A stretch of 64,000 nucleotides of DNA from Enterovibrio norvegicus FF-33. GTDB taxonomy: Bacteria > Pseudomonadota > Gammaproteobacteria > Enterobacterales > Vibrionaceae. Under the pieces are notes generated by a model. It saw nothing but the letters and a program-made list of their open reading frames with translations, did no database searches and was not told the DNA's origin. The translations under genes were made by a program, and so were the position numbers. Positions 19,804 through 30,005 of the stretch are shown here, piece after piece (position 1 is the first letter of the stretch; every line of letters begins with the position of its first letter). The stretch is from NCBI RefSeq assembly GCF_000286835.2, contig NZ_AJYD02000011.1:12784-76783 (forward strand), given 5' to 3'.

Positions 19804-20820
19804 TTACAAATCAAACTTCGTTTCATCAAGAAGCTTCATCGCCTTCTCATGATTCTCTGCAACGGTTTCCAGAGGCAGTTTGTCTGCACGGTAATCGCCC
19901 CATGATGCCACCAGCTCAGAGCTTGCTGCGCCCGGCTTAACTGGATCTTCATAGTTCAGTTCCGCGTACATTTTCTGTGCCACGTCTGACGTCAAAAACT
20001 CCATCAGTTTTTGCGCATTATCTTTATTAGGTGCGAATTTCGCCATGGCCATGCCACTCACGTTAACGTGAGCGCCTTGCGCATTTTGACCTGGGTAGTT
20101 CAGATAAACTGCTTCAGCCCATGCGTGCTGTTTTTCATCAGCCAGCATTTTGCCGAGGTAGTAACTGTTGCCCAGAGAAATGTCACACAGACCTTCGGAA
20201 ATGGCTTTAACTTGCGCTCGGTCGTTGCCCTGTGGCTTACGTGCCAAGTTAGCTTTTACGCCTTCGAGCCATGCCTTTGCTTCTGCTTCGCCGTGATTTG
20301 CTATCACAGATGAAACAAGGGACACATTGTATGGGTGTTTACCTGAGCGAGTACAGATTTTTCCTTTCCATTCAGGCTTAGCGAGATCCATGTAGTCAAA
20401 ATCGTCGCCTAATTTACCAACACGGTCGCGTGAAGAGTAAACACTGCGAGAGCGCAACGTCAGTGCAAACCAACGATCATCGCTATCACGAAACTGTGAA
20501 GGAACGTTTTCATCAATCACAGTGCTATCAACAGATTGGATCAAATCCTTATTGACCAATTCTTTCAAGCGAGCAATATCCACCGTCAGCAATACGTCGG
20601 CTGGGCTGTATTCGCCTTCCTGTTGAAGCTTTTCAGCCAAACCTTCTTTTGCAAACTTAACGTTTACTTTAATACCGGTTTCTTTGGTGAACGCGTCTAG
20701 CATTGGCTCTATCAAAAATGGCTGGCGGTAAGAATAGACATTCACTTCTTCCGCAGCGTTTGCCGCGCCCGCGCCTAAAACTCCTAGCATCAGTGCCGAT
20801 GCTGACAGCAAATTTTTCAT
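19804..20820 (-). CDS. fbpA: Periplasmic ferric iron-binding protein FbpA
   Basis: Class of Fe(III) solute-binding proteins (transferrin-like FbpA/FutA). The 338 residues begin with a signal peptide cut after ANA (about residue 22), then EEVNVYSYRQ. The paired tyrosines expected to bind iron are visible in GNSYYLGKM at about 218. Mature length of about 316 aa fits the family. A promoter with an overlapping Fur-like operator lies upstream. Confidence 0.93.
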   Translation of the reverse strand: MKNLLSASALMLGVLGAGAANAAEEVNVYSYRQPFLIEPMLDAFTKETGIKVNVKFAKEGLAEKLQQEGEYSPADVLLTVDIARLKELVNKDLIQSVDSTVIDENVPSQFRDSDDRWFALTLRSRSVYSSRDRVGKLGDDFDYMDLAKPEWKGKICTRSGKHPYNVSLVSSVIANHGEAEAKAWLEGVKANLARKPQGNDRAQVKAISEGLCDISLGNSYYLGKMLADEKQHAWAEAVYLNYPGQNAQGAHVNVSGMAMAKFAPNKDNAQKLMEFLTSDVAQKMYAELNYEDPVKPGAASSELVASWGDYRADKLPLETVAENHEKAMKLLDETKFDL

Positions 20821-20843
20821 TCCTTGGCCTTCCTAAACTGTAA

Positions 20844-20894
20844 TGAGAACGTTTATCAATGCGATTAGTATACACATCCTTATTTACGGTGCAA
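20844..20894 (-). promoter_or_regulatory. fbpA promoter with Fur-like operator
   Basis: On the minus strand TTGCAC (20894-20889) and TATACT (20872-20867) are 16 bp apart. TGATAAACGTTCTCA (20858-20844) matches the Fur 7-1-7 consensus TGATAAT-N-ATTATCA at 11 of 14 positions. It overlaps the expected transcription start, so iron repression of fbpABC is likely. Confidence 0.65.
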
Positions 20895-20916
20895 CAAAAT
20901 GTGCATGAACGAAAAG

Positions 20917-20949
20917 CAAAAAAAGCCCCGCATTTTGCAATGCAGGGCT
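20917..20949 (-). terminator. Intrinsic terminator of glnK-amtB
   Basis: AGCCCTGCATT / AATGCGGGGCT (minus strand, one mismatch) has a TTGC-like loop and is followed by seven T. Confidence 0.88.
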
Positions 20950-20987
20950 AGCTATTGAGTTAAAGCGAACTCGTTTAGCGCTAAATA

Positions 20988-22217
20988 TTATCTCACGCTG
21001 ACGAACTCAGGGTAAGCATCCACACCACAATCGTGGAAATCCATGCCTTCAAGCTCTTCTTCCTCAGTGACACGAATACCCATGGTGGCTTTCAGTACAG
21101 CCCAGACCAAGAGGCTTGCACCAAATACCCAAGCGAAGATAACTGCCGCACCGAACAACTGTGCACCAAACGATGCATCTGCATTGCTGAATGGCACGAC
21201 CATCAGACCGAACAAACCACACGTACCGTGCACTGAGATTGCACCCACTGGATCATCAATTTTCACTTTATCTAGGCCAACGATACTGATAACAACCAAT
21301 GCACCTGCTAAGCCACCGATAACCAAGGCCGCAACTGGCGATGGTGACAATGGGTCAGCAGTGATGGCGACTAAGCCCGCCAAGGCGCCATTCAGAACCA
21401 TGGTCAAGTCAGCTTTGCCCCACGTTGCTTTACAGACACCCAGCGCAACCAAAGCACCTGTCGCTGCCGCAGCATTGGTGTTCAAGAAAATTTGACCCAC
21501 CGCTGTTGCGTTTTCAAAATCTGAAATCATCAGCTGTGAGCCGCCGTTAAAGCCGAACCAACCGAACCACAGGATAAAGGTACCCAAGGTTGCCAATGGC
21601 AGGTTTGAGCCTTGAATTGGATAGATTTGACCGTTCTTACCGTATTTACCTTTACGAGCACCTAGCAGCAACACACCCGCCAATGCGGCAGAAGCACCTG
21701 CCATGTGAACGATGCCTGAGCCAGCGAAATCGCTAAAGCCTGCTTCTGACAAGAAGCCACCGCCCCATGTCCAGTAACCTTCCATTGGGTAAATAAAGGC
21801 AGTCAGAATCACAGAGAAAACCAAGAAAGCCCACAGTTTCATGCGCTCAGCAACCGCGCCAGAAACCACAGACATTGCCGTTGCAACGAAGACAACTTGG
21901 AAGAAGAAGTCAGAAGCCAGAGAGTGATCCGCGCCTTCGCTTTGTACGCCAATCAACATGCCTAATGACGGCAACCAGCCACCTTCAGAGTTATCGACAT
22001 ACATGATGTTGTAGCCCACCAAAAGGTAAGTGGTACAGGCAATCGCATACAAACACACGTTTTTAGTTAATATTTCAGTGGTATTTTTTGAACGCACCAA
22101 GCCCGCTTCTAACATGGCAAAGCCTGCGGCCATCCACATCACCAGCGCACCAGAAATCAAGAAGAAAAAGGTATCGAGTGCGTAACGCAACTCTGTCACA
22201 GTGGTTGATAATTCCAT
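20988..22217 (-). CDS. amtB: Ammonium transporter AmtB
   Basis: Inner-membrane ammonium channel of 409 residues with about eleven hydrophobic segments. Family hallmarks are visible: AMLEAGLVRSKN, the twin-histidine region with HMAGASAALAG and SVHGTCGLFG, and FILWFGWFGFNGGS. There is no obvious cleavable signal peptide, unlike E. coli AmtB. It lies 20 bp after glnK, the usual sensor-channel pair, and AGGGAG precedes its ATG. Confidence 0.96.
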   Translation of the reverse strand: MELSTTVTELRYALDTFFFLISGALVMWMAAGFAMLEAGLVRSKNTTEILTKNVCLYAIACTTYLLVGYNIMYVDNSEGGWLPSLGMLIGVQSEGADHSLASDFFFQVVFVATAMSVVSGAVAERMKLWAFLVFSVILTAFIYPMEGYWTWGGGFLSEAGFSDFAGSGIVHMAGASAALAGVLLLGARKGKYGKNGQIYPIQGSNLPLATLGTFILWFGWFGFNGGSQLMISDFENATAVGQIFLNTNAAAATGALVALGVCKATWGKADLTMVLNGALAGLVAITADPLSPSPVAALVIGGLAGALVVISIVGLDKVKIDDPVGAISVHGTCGLFGLMVVPFSNADASFGAQLFGAAVIFAWVFGASLLVWAVLKATMGIRVTEEEELEGMDFHDCGVDAYPEFVSVR

Positions 22218-22237
22218 TTTCAGTACTCCCTTAAACC

Positions 22238-22600
<363 letters not shown>

Positions 22601-22624
22601 TTAAGATGTTCTGTACAAATACAT

Positions 22625-22641
22625 AACAAATCACGTGCCAG
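22625..22641 (-). promoter_or_regulatory. Sigma-54 promoter of glnK-amtB
   Basis: The minus strand reads C-TGGCAC-GTGAT-TTGTT. The GG at 22639-22638 and the G of the -12 element at 22627 have the required 10-bp spacing. The expected start is near 22615, giving a leader of about 40 nt. Confidence 0.8.
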
Positions 22642-22702
22642 TTTTTATTATCGTTAAAATACAACAGCTTAACCAGACATCAGGTTGATCGGCAATTCAT
22701 TG

Positions 22703-22719
22703 CGCACTAACTTGGTGCA
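22703..22719 (-). promoter_or_regulatory. NtrC-like enhancer site upstream of glnK
   Basis: CGCACTAACTTGGTGCA is a near match to the 17-bp NtrC consensus TGCAC-N7-GTGCA, about 95 bp upstream of the sigma-54 start site. Confidence 0.7.
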
Positions 22720-22764
22720 GAGGGTTCACTAATTTCATGCAGAGAATGGCGTGCGGGGAATAGA

Positions 22765-22781
22765 TGCACCAATACGTGGCG
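22765..22781 (-). promoter_or_regulatory. Weaker second NtrC-like site
   Basis: TGCACCAATACGTGGCG has one perfect NtrC half (TGCACC) and a poor second half, about 60 bp from the stronger site. Paired sites are usual at NtrC enhancers. Confidence 0.4.
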
Positions 22782-22859
22782 AATGGAAAAGCAGACAAGG
22801 ATTAGAAAGGAAGTTGGGCATACAGCAGCAGCGCGCTGTATCACCCTTAAATCATAGTG

Positions 22860-23237
22860 TTAGCGACCGTATCGACGAATAAAGTCTTGCCATGCCTCTA
22901 GCACTAAAAGGAGATCTTCTGGTCCGCAAACAGACACGCTTTCTTCTTCATAGGTATGAAAATCATGCTCTGGCATTTCTTCATCGTGGTTTTCCAGCAT
23001 TGCATTGGCTTGCACCACGGCTTCTTCTTGTGTCAACTGCAACAAAAATACCTTACCCGGGCGATCCCACTCGCCACCATGATTTATGACACGGTTAAGG
23101 TTTTCCAAAACCCTATCAATTTCAGCGTGATCTGTTGCCAGTTCATCAATGAGCCAACGTCCTAGCGCTTCATGTCCCATAGAGAGAGTGACATGAAAGC
23201 TGTCGTCTAAAGTATTGCGTCGAAATTCGTAATCCAC
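22860..23237 (-). CDS. yacL: YacL family protein (UPF0231)
   Basis: A 125-residue acidic protein matching the enterobacterial YacL pattern: MDYEFRR at the start, SMGHEALGRW, and YEEESVSVCGPEDLL near the C-terminus. Function is unknown. The start is GTG 23237 with GAGG seven nt upstream. In E. coli yacL is next to acnB. Here a three-gene glycerate block separates them. Confidence 0.88.
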   Translation of the reverse strand: MDYEFRRNTLDDSFHVTLSMGHEALGRWLIDELATDHAEIDRVLENLNRVINHGGEWDRPGKVFLLQLTQEEAVVQANAMLENHDEEMPEHDFHTYEEESVSVCGPEDLLLVLEAWQDFIRRYGR

Positions 23238-23334
23238 GTGCTATCCTCGATATCACAACCTTTGCCAGCCGCAGGAATGCAAGGCACGCTGGCAAGTTAG
23301 AAAAGTTTGCTCATTTTCAGGATCTCGTCACGCA

Positions 23335-24486
23335 ATGCAACTCAATACCATGATCGCGCGTCAAATCGTCGAACGCGCAATGAAAATCATCGGTCACTCC
23401 GTCAATGTCATGAATGAGCAGGGTCTTATTATAGGCTCCGGTGATCCTCATCGCCTGCATCAAAAGCACGAAGGCGCATTATTGACACTGGCAGAGAATC
23501 GCGTGGTCGAAATTGATGAAGCAACATCAAATTCTCTCAAAGGTGTTCGCCCAGGAATTAACTTACCTGTCATGTTCAATGGCAATGCCATCGGGGTAGT
23601 TGGCATATCCGGCCCCCCAGAGACAGTGCGAAGTTATGGCGAACTGGTCAAGATGACCGCTGAACTGATTGTCGAGCAAGCCGCACTGATTTCACAAATG
23701 CAATGGGACAAACGCCATCGCGAAGAATTGGTTTTGCAGCTTATTCGAGAATCTGAACTCAATGAGCGCCAGTTACTCTCCATTGCCCAGCGCTTAGATC
23801 TGGATTTAGAGCAACCTAGGGTTGCTGCCGTGGTAAGGCTTATCCCCAACAAAACCAATGCTCTCTCTTTAGAGCATCTTCAATCTATGGTCCATATGCT
23901 CGAAAATCCGGAACGGGATAACCTAGTGGGTATCACGTCTGTATCTCGTAACGAGATCGTCGTCCTCAAGCCTATATTGACGGACAATGGAGAGTGGTCC
24001 CGCCAATCTGAACAGAAAAAAGTACGCGCCTTACTCAAACGAGTCAGTTCTCAACAGGCTTTTCGCGTTCAGATAGCTTACGGCGGCTACTTCCCTTCTT
24101 TTCATGGGCTTGCACGTTCTTTTCAGACAGCGAGTGCAACGTTAGCGGCAAGTAGACAGCATGAAAGCGTGCTTTATTACGAAGATCATACTCTGCCAGT
24201 CTTACTCAGCGCGATGCCGGAGGACGATTGGCGCACGCGTCACCTCAACGAGCCCATGACATTGCTGGTCAATAAAGACGGTCGAGGCACGCTAATTAAG
24301 ACCCTGACGTCATTTTTTGAACAAAATTGTGATTTAGTTCAAACGAGCGAAAACCTTCATATTCACCGCAATACTTTGCGCTATCGCCTACAACGCATAT
24401 CCGAAATAACGTCCTTAGATATCAATAAATTAGAAGATAAAACACACCTCTATTTATCCTTCTTGAAATGGCAGCAAAAAACTTAA
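23335..24486 (+). CDS. cdaR: Sugar diacid / glycerate regulator (CdaR family)
   Basis: A 383-residue activator with an N-terminal sugar-diacid-binding domain (about 1-135; ARQIVERAMKIIGHSVNVM, GIIGSGDP-like GLIIGSGDPHR). A central GGDEF-like region and a C-terminal PucR-type helix-turn-helix (HIHRNTLRYRLQRI, about 342-355) follow. In E. coli CdaR activates glucarate, galactarate and glycerate genes. Here it precedes a permease and glycerate kinase, its likely targets. The Shine-Dalgarno before ATG 23335 is poor, and ATG 23350 is an alternative start. Confidence 0.9.
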   Translation: MQLNTMIARQIVERAMKIIGHSVNVMNEQGLIIGSGDPHRLHQKHEGALLTLAENRVVEIDEATSNSLKGVRPGINLPVMFNGNAIGVVGISGPPETVRSYGELVKMTAELIVEQAALISQMQWDKRHREELVLQLIRESELNERQLLSIAQRLDLDLEQPRVAAVVRLIPNKTNALSLEHLQSMVHMLENPERDNLVGITSVSRNEIVVLKPILTDNGEWSRQSEQKKVRALLKRVSSQQAFRVQIAYGGYFPSFHGLARSFQTASATLAASRQHESVLYYEDHTLPVLLSAMPEDDWRTRHLNEPMTLLVNKDGRGTLIKTLTSFFEQNCDLVQTSENLHIHRNTLRYRLQRISEITSLDINKLEDKTHLYLSFLKWQQKT

Positions 24487-24489
24487 ATG

Positions 24490-24503
24490 TGTGCAAACGC
24501 ACA
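24490..24503. promoter_or_regulatory. Palindrome TGTGC-AAAC-GCACA before the permease gene
   Basis: A perfect inverted repeat starts 4 nt after the cdaR stop and about 110 bp before the GntP-family gene. It is a candidate operator, perhaps for CdaR, but no binding site is established for comparison. Confidence 0.4.
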
Positions 24504-24610
24504 AATTTCTACGCTTTTTACCCGCTAACATCTGGTCTTTTGCCTAAAGATTGATACTGACAGTCAACGTACAGTGTCGACAGTTTTTCGTTTCAGCCGA
24601 GAAGTATGAG

Positions 24611-25876
24611 ATGACCGAAGTATCTACCTTGGGCGCCCTCGCTGCCCTGATTGTTTCTATTACCCTGATCTTAAGAAAAGTTCCGCCAGCTTATGGCATG
24701 ATCATTGGTGCACTCGTCGGCGGTATTGTCGGTGGTGTGTCTTTAACAGACACCGTGACCCTGATGATTGGCGGCGCACAAAGTATCGTAACAGCGGTAC
24801 TTCGCATTCTTGCAGCGGGTATTCTCGCTGGCGTGCTGATTGAGTCTGGCGCAGCAACTACCATCGCTGAAACCATCGTCAAAAAAGTCGGTGAAACACG
24901 TGCTCTGCTTGCATTGGCTGTAGCGACCATGATTTTGACCGCTGTTGGCGTATTTGTTGATGTCGCCGTTATTACGGTCGCGCCCATCGCGCTGGCGATT
25001 GCACGCCGTGCCGACCTTTCCAAAATGGCTATTTTGCTCGCAATGGTCGGAGGCGGTAAGGCAGGCAACGTGATGTCACCAAACCCGAATGCCATTGCGG
25101 CGGCTGATGCATTCAATGTTCCCCTGACATCCGTGATGGCTGCAGGTGTCATCCCAGGCCTTTGCGGGATGATCGTGGCTTACTTCATCGCATTAAAACT
25201 GAAAAACCGTGGCAGCAAAGTAGAAGCCCATGAAGTGGTAACTGTCGACCTGAGTCGCCTACCGTCTTTTGCCACCGCCATGGTCGCGCCGCTAGTCGCG
25301 ATTTCTTTGCTGGCACTTCGCCCCATAGCAGGCATTAACATCGACCCGCTCATTGCTTTGCCACTGGGTGGGTTGTTGGGTGCGCTGGCCATGCGCCGAG
25401 CACGTGACACTAATCACTTTGCGGTATCGGGTTTGAATCGCATGGCACCTGTTGCTGTCATGCTCTTAGGTACAGGCACCTTAGCTGGCATTATCGCAAA
25501 CTCAGGCTTAAAGAATGGCCTAATTGATCTACTTACCACCTCAGGTCTACCGTCTTACCTGCTTGCACCTTTCTCAGGTGCGCTCATGTCCTTGGCCACT
25601 GCATCGACAACTGCTGGTACCGCAGTAGCGAGCAGTGTCTTTGCCAACACTATCCTTGAGTTAGGTGTACCCGCATTGGCAGGCGCTGCAATGATCCATG
25701 CTGGTGCAACGGTATTTGACCACATGCCACACGGTAGCTTCTTCCATGCCACGGGTGGTGCGGTTCATATGGATATGAAAGAACGTTTGAAATTAATCCC
25801 TTACGAGTCCGCTGTCGGTTTTGTGATTGCACTGGTCTCTACATTAATCTTTGGCGTGTTTGGCCTGTTTGTATAA
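24611..25876 (+). CDS. GntP family permease (probable glycerate importer)
   Basis: A 421-residue inner-membrane protein with about 12 hydrophobic segments of the gluconate/H+ symporter family. Motifs include GGKAGNVMSPNPNAIAAADA and a C-terminal GATVFDHMPHGSFFHATGG. The frame opens further upstream, but ATG 24611 starts the conserved part (MTEVSTLGALAAL). Its position between cdaR and glycerate kinase suggests glycerate as substrate. That is an inference from context. Confidence 0.88.
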   Translation: MTEVSTLGALAALIVSITLILRKVPPAYGMIIGALVGGIVGGVSLTDTVTLMIGGAQSIVTAVLRILAAGILAGVLIESGAATTIAETIVKKVGETRALLALAVATMILTAVGVFVDVAVITVAPIALAIARRADLSKMAILLAMVGGGKAGNVMSPNPNAIAAADAFNVPLTSVMAAGVIPGLCGMIVAYFIALKLKNRGSKVEAHEVVTVDLSRLPSFATAMVAPLVAISLLALRPIAGINIDPLIALPLGGLLGALAMRRARDTNHFAVSGLNRMAPVAVMLLGTGTLAGIIANSGLKNGLIDLLTTSGLPSYLLAPFSGALMSLATASTTAGTAVASSVFANTILELGVPALAGAAMIHAGATVFDHMPHGSFFHATGGAVHMDMKERLKLIPYESAVGFVIALVSTLIFGVFGLFV

Positions 25877-25888
25877 GGATACCTGCTA

Positions 25889-27022
25889 ATGAAAATTGTT
25901 ATTGCCCCTGATTCTTATAAAGAAAGTCTCTCCGCGATGGATGTCGCGACTGCTATTGAGTGCGGCTTCCGACGCGTGATGGAAGATGTAGAGATCGTTA
26001 AGCTACCGATGGCAGACGGCGGTGAAGGCACGGTTCAATCTTTGGTTGATGCAACGGGTGGACACATCGTCGATGTGACCGTCACAGGCCCTTTAGGTCT
26101 TTCTGTTGAGGGCTTCTTTGGTCTACTCGGCGCGGGTGATACCGCGGTGATCGAAATGGCCGCGGCTTCCGGCCTACACTTAGTTCCCTCTGCTCAGCGT
26201 AATCCGCTCCAAACCACCAGCTATGGTACGGGCGAGCTAATCAAAGCCGCACTGGACCATGGTGCAAAACACTTGATCGTTGGCATTGGCGGCAGCGCCA
26301 CTAATGATGGTGGTGCAGGGATGGCACAAGCATTGGGTGTAAAACTGCTAGACAAAGATGGTCATGCCATCGGTTATGGCGGTGGCGCACTGGCCAATCT
26401 ACATACCATCGACATGACAGAAATAGACCCACGTCTTGCCAACGTAAAGCTGGAAGTAGCCTGTGACGTTGATAACCCACTGTGTGGTGAAAAAGGTGCA
26501 TCTGCGGTGTTTGGCCCTCAAAAAGGCGCAACACCGGAGATGGTAAGCACCTTGGACAGCAACCTCGCACACTACGCAGAGATCATGAAAACTCAGCTCA
26601 ACAGCGATGTGAAAAACCGTGCTGGCGCAGGTGCTGCAGGTGGCATGGGCGCAGCATTGCTGGGGATCTTCAACGCCGATCTTCGACCGGGTATTAATAT
26701 CGTCATGGATGCCGTGGATTTGTCAGCACACGTTAAAGATGCCGATCTCGTGATCACTGGCGAAGGTCGTATCGACAGCCAGACTATTCACGGTAAAACA
26801 CCGATTGGCGTCGCGCGTTGCGCCAAACAGTTTGGGATACCTGTTATCGGTATTGCAGGCAGCATTACCCAAGACAGCGTGGTGGTTTACGATCATGGCA
26901 TAGATGCACTATTCAGTGTGGTCTCAGGCGCATGCACGTTGGAAGAAGCACTGGCTAACGCAAAAGAAAATGTCGAACTGACGGCAGAGAACGTGGCGAG
27001 AATGATAAAAATAAGGTGCTAG
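25889..27022 (+). CDS. glxK: Glycerate kinase, type 1 (GarK/GlxK family)
   Basis: It phosphorylates glycerate, giving 2-phosphoglycerate in the bacterial class I enzymes and feeding glycolysis. The 377 residues show the family start KIVIAPDSYKESLSA, PMADGGEGT, GIGGSATNDGGAGMAQALG at about 132-150, and GEGRIDSQTIHGKTP at about 290-304. It lies 12 bp after the permease. garK is an equally valid symbol. No glucarate/galactarate dehydratase or tartronate semialdehyde reductase is in the window. Confidence 0.93.
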   Translation: MKIVIAPDSYKESLSAMDVATAIECGFRRVMEDVEIVKLPMADGGEGTVQSLVDATGGHIVDVTVTGPLGLSVEGFFGLLGAGDTAVIEMAAASGLHLVPSAQRNPLQTTSYGTGELIKAALDHGAKHLIVGIGGSATNDGGAGMAQALGVKLLDKDGHAIGYGGGALANLHTIDMTEIDPRLANVKLEVACDVDNPLCGEKGASAVFGPQKGATPEMVSTLDSNLAHYAEIMKTQLNSDVKNRAGAGAAGGMGAALLGIFNADLRPGINIVMDAVDLSAHVKDADLVITGEGRIDSQTIHGKTPIGVARCAKQFGIPVIGIAGSITQDSVVVYDHGIDALFSVVSGACTLEEALANAKENVELTAENVARMIKIRC

Positions 27023-27040
27023 GAAGAACAAGTCCTAGTC

Positions 27041-27095
27041 CCTAGGAAAAGCTTTAGAGCAATGAGAAACCTAAACATTGCCTCAAAGCCCTAGG
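27041..27095. repeat. Long imperfect hairpin with CCTAGG ends after glycerate kinase
   Basis: The left arm is CCTAGG, a 4-A bulge, GCTTT, AGA, GCAATG. The right arm is CATTGC, CTC, AAAGC, CCTAGG. The loop is 11 nt. About 17 bp pair. It has no T tail and lies before the regular terminator. Confidence 0.65.
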
Positions 27096-27117
27096 TCCGG
27101 TTTTCCTTCGATACAAA

Positions 27118-27141
27118 AAAGCCTCCAAATCTGGAGGCTTT
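27118..27141. terminator. Bidirectional terminator between glxK and acnB
   Basis: The stem AAAGCCTCCA / TGGAGGCTTT has an AATC loop. There is a six-T run on the minus side (acnB) and a T-rich tail on the plus side. Confidence 0.9.
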
Positions 27142-27183
27142 CTCTTATCTAGCATCTCGTTTCTCGAGACTCACCACTGATGC

Positions 27184-29781
27184 TTATACCGCGGTTTGGA
27201 TAATGACTTCATCCGCTTTTTTGGTGTACTCATCCATACGGTGGAAGTTCAGATAACGATAAGTATCTGCTGCCGTCGCATCGATTTGCTTCGCGTACTC
27301 TAGGTACTCTTCAACCGTTGGAATACGGCCAATAATCGCACCAACCGATGCCAACTCTGCAGAAGACAGATAAACATTCGCACCTGTACCCAAACGGTTC
27401 GGGAAGTTACGGGTAGAGGTAGAAATCACGGTCGCTTTATCAGCGACACGCGCTTGGTTACCCATACACAGTGAACACCCTGGCGTTTCGATACGCACAC
27501 CAGCACGGCCGAAGATACCGTAGTAACCTTCTTCCGTTAGCTGATCACGGTCCATCTTCGTCGGTGGCGCAACCCATAAACGGGTCGACAAGGTGCCACC
27601 AAACTTCTCAAGCAATTTACCTGCCGCACGGAAGTGACCAATGTTGGTCATGCAGCTACCAATGAAGACTTCGTCAACTTTGTCGCCAGCAACATCAGAC
27701 AGCAAACGCGCGTCATCAGGGTCGTTAGGTGCACACAGAATTGGCTCTTTAATATCAGCCAGATCGATTTCGATCACTTCTGCATATTCTGCGTCTTTGT
27801 CCGCTTCCATCAGTTCTGGATTCGCCAACCATGATTCCATTGCTGTGATACGACGCTCGATGGTACGGCGATCGCCATACCCTTCGCTGATCATCCACTT
27901 CAACATCACGATGTTTGACTGAAGGTACTCTGACACAGATTCTTGCGACAGTTTCACCGTACAGCCAGCAGCAGAACGCTCTGCAGAGGCATCTGAAAGT
28001 TCAAACGCTTGCTCAACCGTGAGATGTTCAACACCTTCGATTTCAAGAATTCGACCAGAGAATGCGTTGATCTTGCCTGCTTTCTCTACGTTCAACAGAC
28101 CTTGCTTGATCGCAAAGTAAGGGATCGCATGGACCAGATCACGCAGTGTGATACCCGGTTGTAGTTCGCCTTTGAAACGCACCAAAATTGATTCTGGCAT
28201 ATCCAATGGCATAACACCTGTCGCAGCAGCAAACGCAACCAGACCTGATCCTGCAGGGAACGAGATGCCCAGCGGGAAACGGGTGTGTGAGTCACCCCCC
28301 GTACCGACGGTATCAGGCAGCAGCATACGGTTTAGCCATGAGTGGATAACACCATCACCCGGGCGCAGTGCTACACCACCACGGTTCTGAATGAAATCAG
28401 GCAGTGTGTGGTGAGTCACGACGTCAACAGGTTTCGGGTACGCTGAGGTGTGGCAGAAAGACTGCATCGTTAGGTCAGCAGAGAAGCCAAGACACGCCAA
28501 ATCTTTCAACTCATCACGAGTCATAGGACCGGTGGTGTCTTGAGAACCTACTGTGGTCATTTTTGGCTCACAGTAAGTTCCAGGGCGAATACCCTGAACG
28601 CCACACGCTTTACCTACCATCTTCTGACCAAGGGTGAAGCCCTTATCAGATTCAACAGCAGGTAATGGACGGCGGAACACCTCAGAAGGTGAAAGACTCA
28701 TTGCTTCACGAGCGCGATCAGTCAGACCACGGCCAATGATCAACGGAATACGGCCACCCGCGCGCACTTCATCGTACAGCACGTCAGTTTTCAATGAGAA
28801 GGTAGACAACACGTTGTCAGTGCCGTGGCTACATACTTCGCCTTTGAATGGATAGACGTCAATCACGTCACCCATGTTCAGCTTAGCAACGTCTAGCTCG
28901 ATAGGCAGTGCGCCTGCATCTTCCATAGTGTTAAAGAAGATAGGTGCGATTTTACCGCCCAGACAAAAACCACCCGCACGCTTATTAGGCACGTTTGGAA
29001 TGTCATCGCCCATAAACCAAAGCACAGAGTTAGTCGCAGATTTACGTGAAGAGCCCGTACCAACAACGTCACCAACGTAAACCAGTTGATGACCTTTTTC
29101 TTTCAAAGCATCAATTTGTTTGATTGGACCAACAACGCCAGCTTGATCAGGTTCGATACCGTCACGGGCGTTTTTCAGCATTGCCAGAGCATGCAATGGA
29201 ATATCAGGACGTGACCAGGCATCAGGGGCTGGAGACAGGTCATCGGTGTTCGTTTCACCGGTCACCTTAAATACAGTCAGTGTGACTTTTTCAGGAACGT
29301 TTGGCTTAGACAGGAACCACTCCGCATCCGCCCAAGCTTGCATGACTTGTTTCGCGTACGCATTACCTGCTTTGGCTTTTTCTTCGATGTCATAGAAAGA
29401 ATCAAATACTAGCAAGGTGTGTGACAGTGCTTTAGCAGCAATTGGCGCCAATGCCTCATCTTCTAGCATGTCAATCAGGGGCTCAATATTGTAGCCACCT
29501 TGCATGGTACCAAGCAGCTCAACCGCTTTTTCTTTGCTAACTAATGGTGAGCTTGCTTCGCCTTTTGATACAGCTGCCAAAAAGCCCGCTTTTACATATG
29601 CGGCTTCATCAACACCCGGTGGAATACGGTTTTCAAGCAGGTCAATAAGAATAGCTTCTTCGCCCGCAGGTGGGTTCTTGAGCAATGCAATTAGGCTTGC
29701 GGTTTGATCCGCATCAAGTGGTTTAGGGACAATACCCTGAGCAGCACGTTCTTCGACGTGTTTACGGTAGGCTTCAAGCAC
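27184..29781 (-). CDS. acnB: Aconitate hydratase B
   Basis: Main TCA-cycle aconitase, citrate to isocitrate, with a [4Fe-4S] cluster. The 865 residues equal the E. coli length when started at GTG 29781 (GAGGA seven nt upstream, peptide [11 protein letters not shown]). A longer frame from 29811 adds ten unsupported residues. The N-terminal HEAT-like and swivel domains come first ([25 protein letters not shown]). Cluster cysteines are in [11 protein letters not shown] and [10 protein letters not shown]. AcnB apoprotein is also an mRNA-binding regulator in E. coli. It is transcribed alone. Confidence 0.97.
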   Translation of the reverse strand: MLEAYRKHVEERAAQGIVPKPLDADQTASLIALLKNPPAGEEAILIDLLENRIPPGVDEAAYVKAGFLAAVSKGEASSPLVSKEKAVELLGTMQGGYNIEPLIDMLEDEALAPIAAKALSHTLLVFDSFYDIEEKAKAGNAYAKQVMQAWADAEWFLSKPNVPEKVTLTVFKVTGETNTDDLSPAPDAWSRPDIPLHALAMLKNARDGIEPDQAGVVGPIKQIDALKEKGHQLVYVGDVVGTGSSRKSATNSVLWFMGDDIPNVPNKRAGGFCLGGKIAPIFFNTMEDAGALPIELDVAKLNMGDVIDVYPFKGEVCSHGTDNVLSTFSLKTDVLYDEVRAGGRIPLIIGRGLTDRAREAMSLSPSEVFRRPLPAVESDKGFTLGQKMVGKACGVQGIRPGTYCEPKMTTVGSQDTTGPMTRDELKDLACLGFSADLTMQSFCHTSAYPKPVDVVTHHTLPDFIQNRGGVALRPGDGVIHSWLNRMLLPDTVGTGGDSHTRFPLGISFPAGSGLVAFAAATGVMPLDMPESILVRFKGELQPGITLRDLVHAIPYFAIKQGLLNVEKAGKINAFSGRILEIEGVEHLTVEQAFELSDASAERSAAGCTVKLSQESVSEYLQSNIVMLKWMISEGYGDRRTIERRITAMESWLANPELMEADKDAEYAEVIEIDLADIKEPILCAPNDPDDARLLSDVAGDKVDEVFIGSCMTNIGHFRAAGKLLEKFGGTLSTRLWVAPPTKMDRDQLTEEGYYGIFGRAGVRIETPGCSLCMGNQARVADKATVISTSTRNFPNRLGTGANVYLSSAELASVGAIIGRIPTVEEYLEYAKQIDATAADTYRYLNFHRMDEYTKKADEVIIQTAV

Positions 29782-30005
29782 GACGTTTTCCTCATATTGC
29801 GGTCTGACCATCGCGGCCAGACATCCTTGGAATTAAGCTCGGCTTGCAGGCACCTTAACGAAACGTAGGGTAACTATCTTTCTATAGTGCCTTGCATGAC
29901 GAAGCTGGTATGTTATCACTTTTTAACCAAATTTTAAATTCCAGCCATGGAATGAAACATTTGGTTTGATGATGAGAAAGTGGCTCTCACCTTCCTCGCA
30001 GTCCT

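Noticed and set aside
29782..29811. Ten-residue extension of AcnB from ATG 29811
   Set aside because: GTG 29781 has GAGGA seven nt upstream and gives exactly the usual 865 residues.
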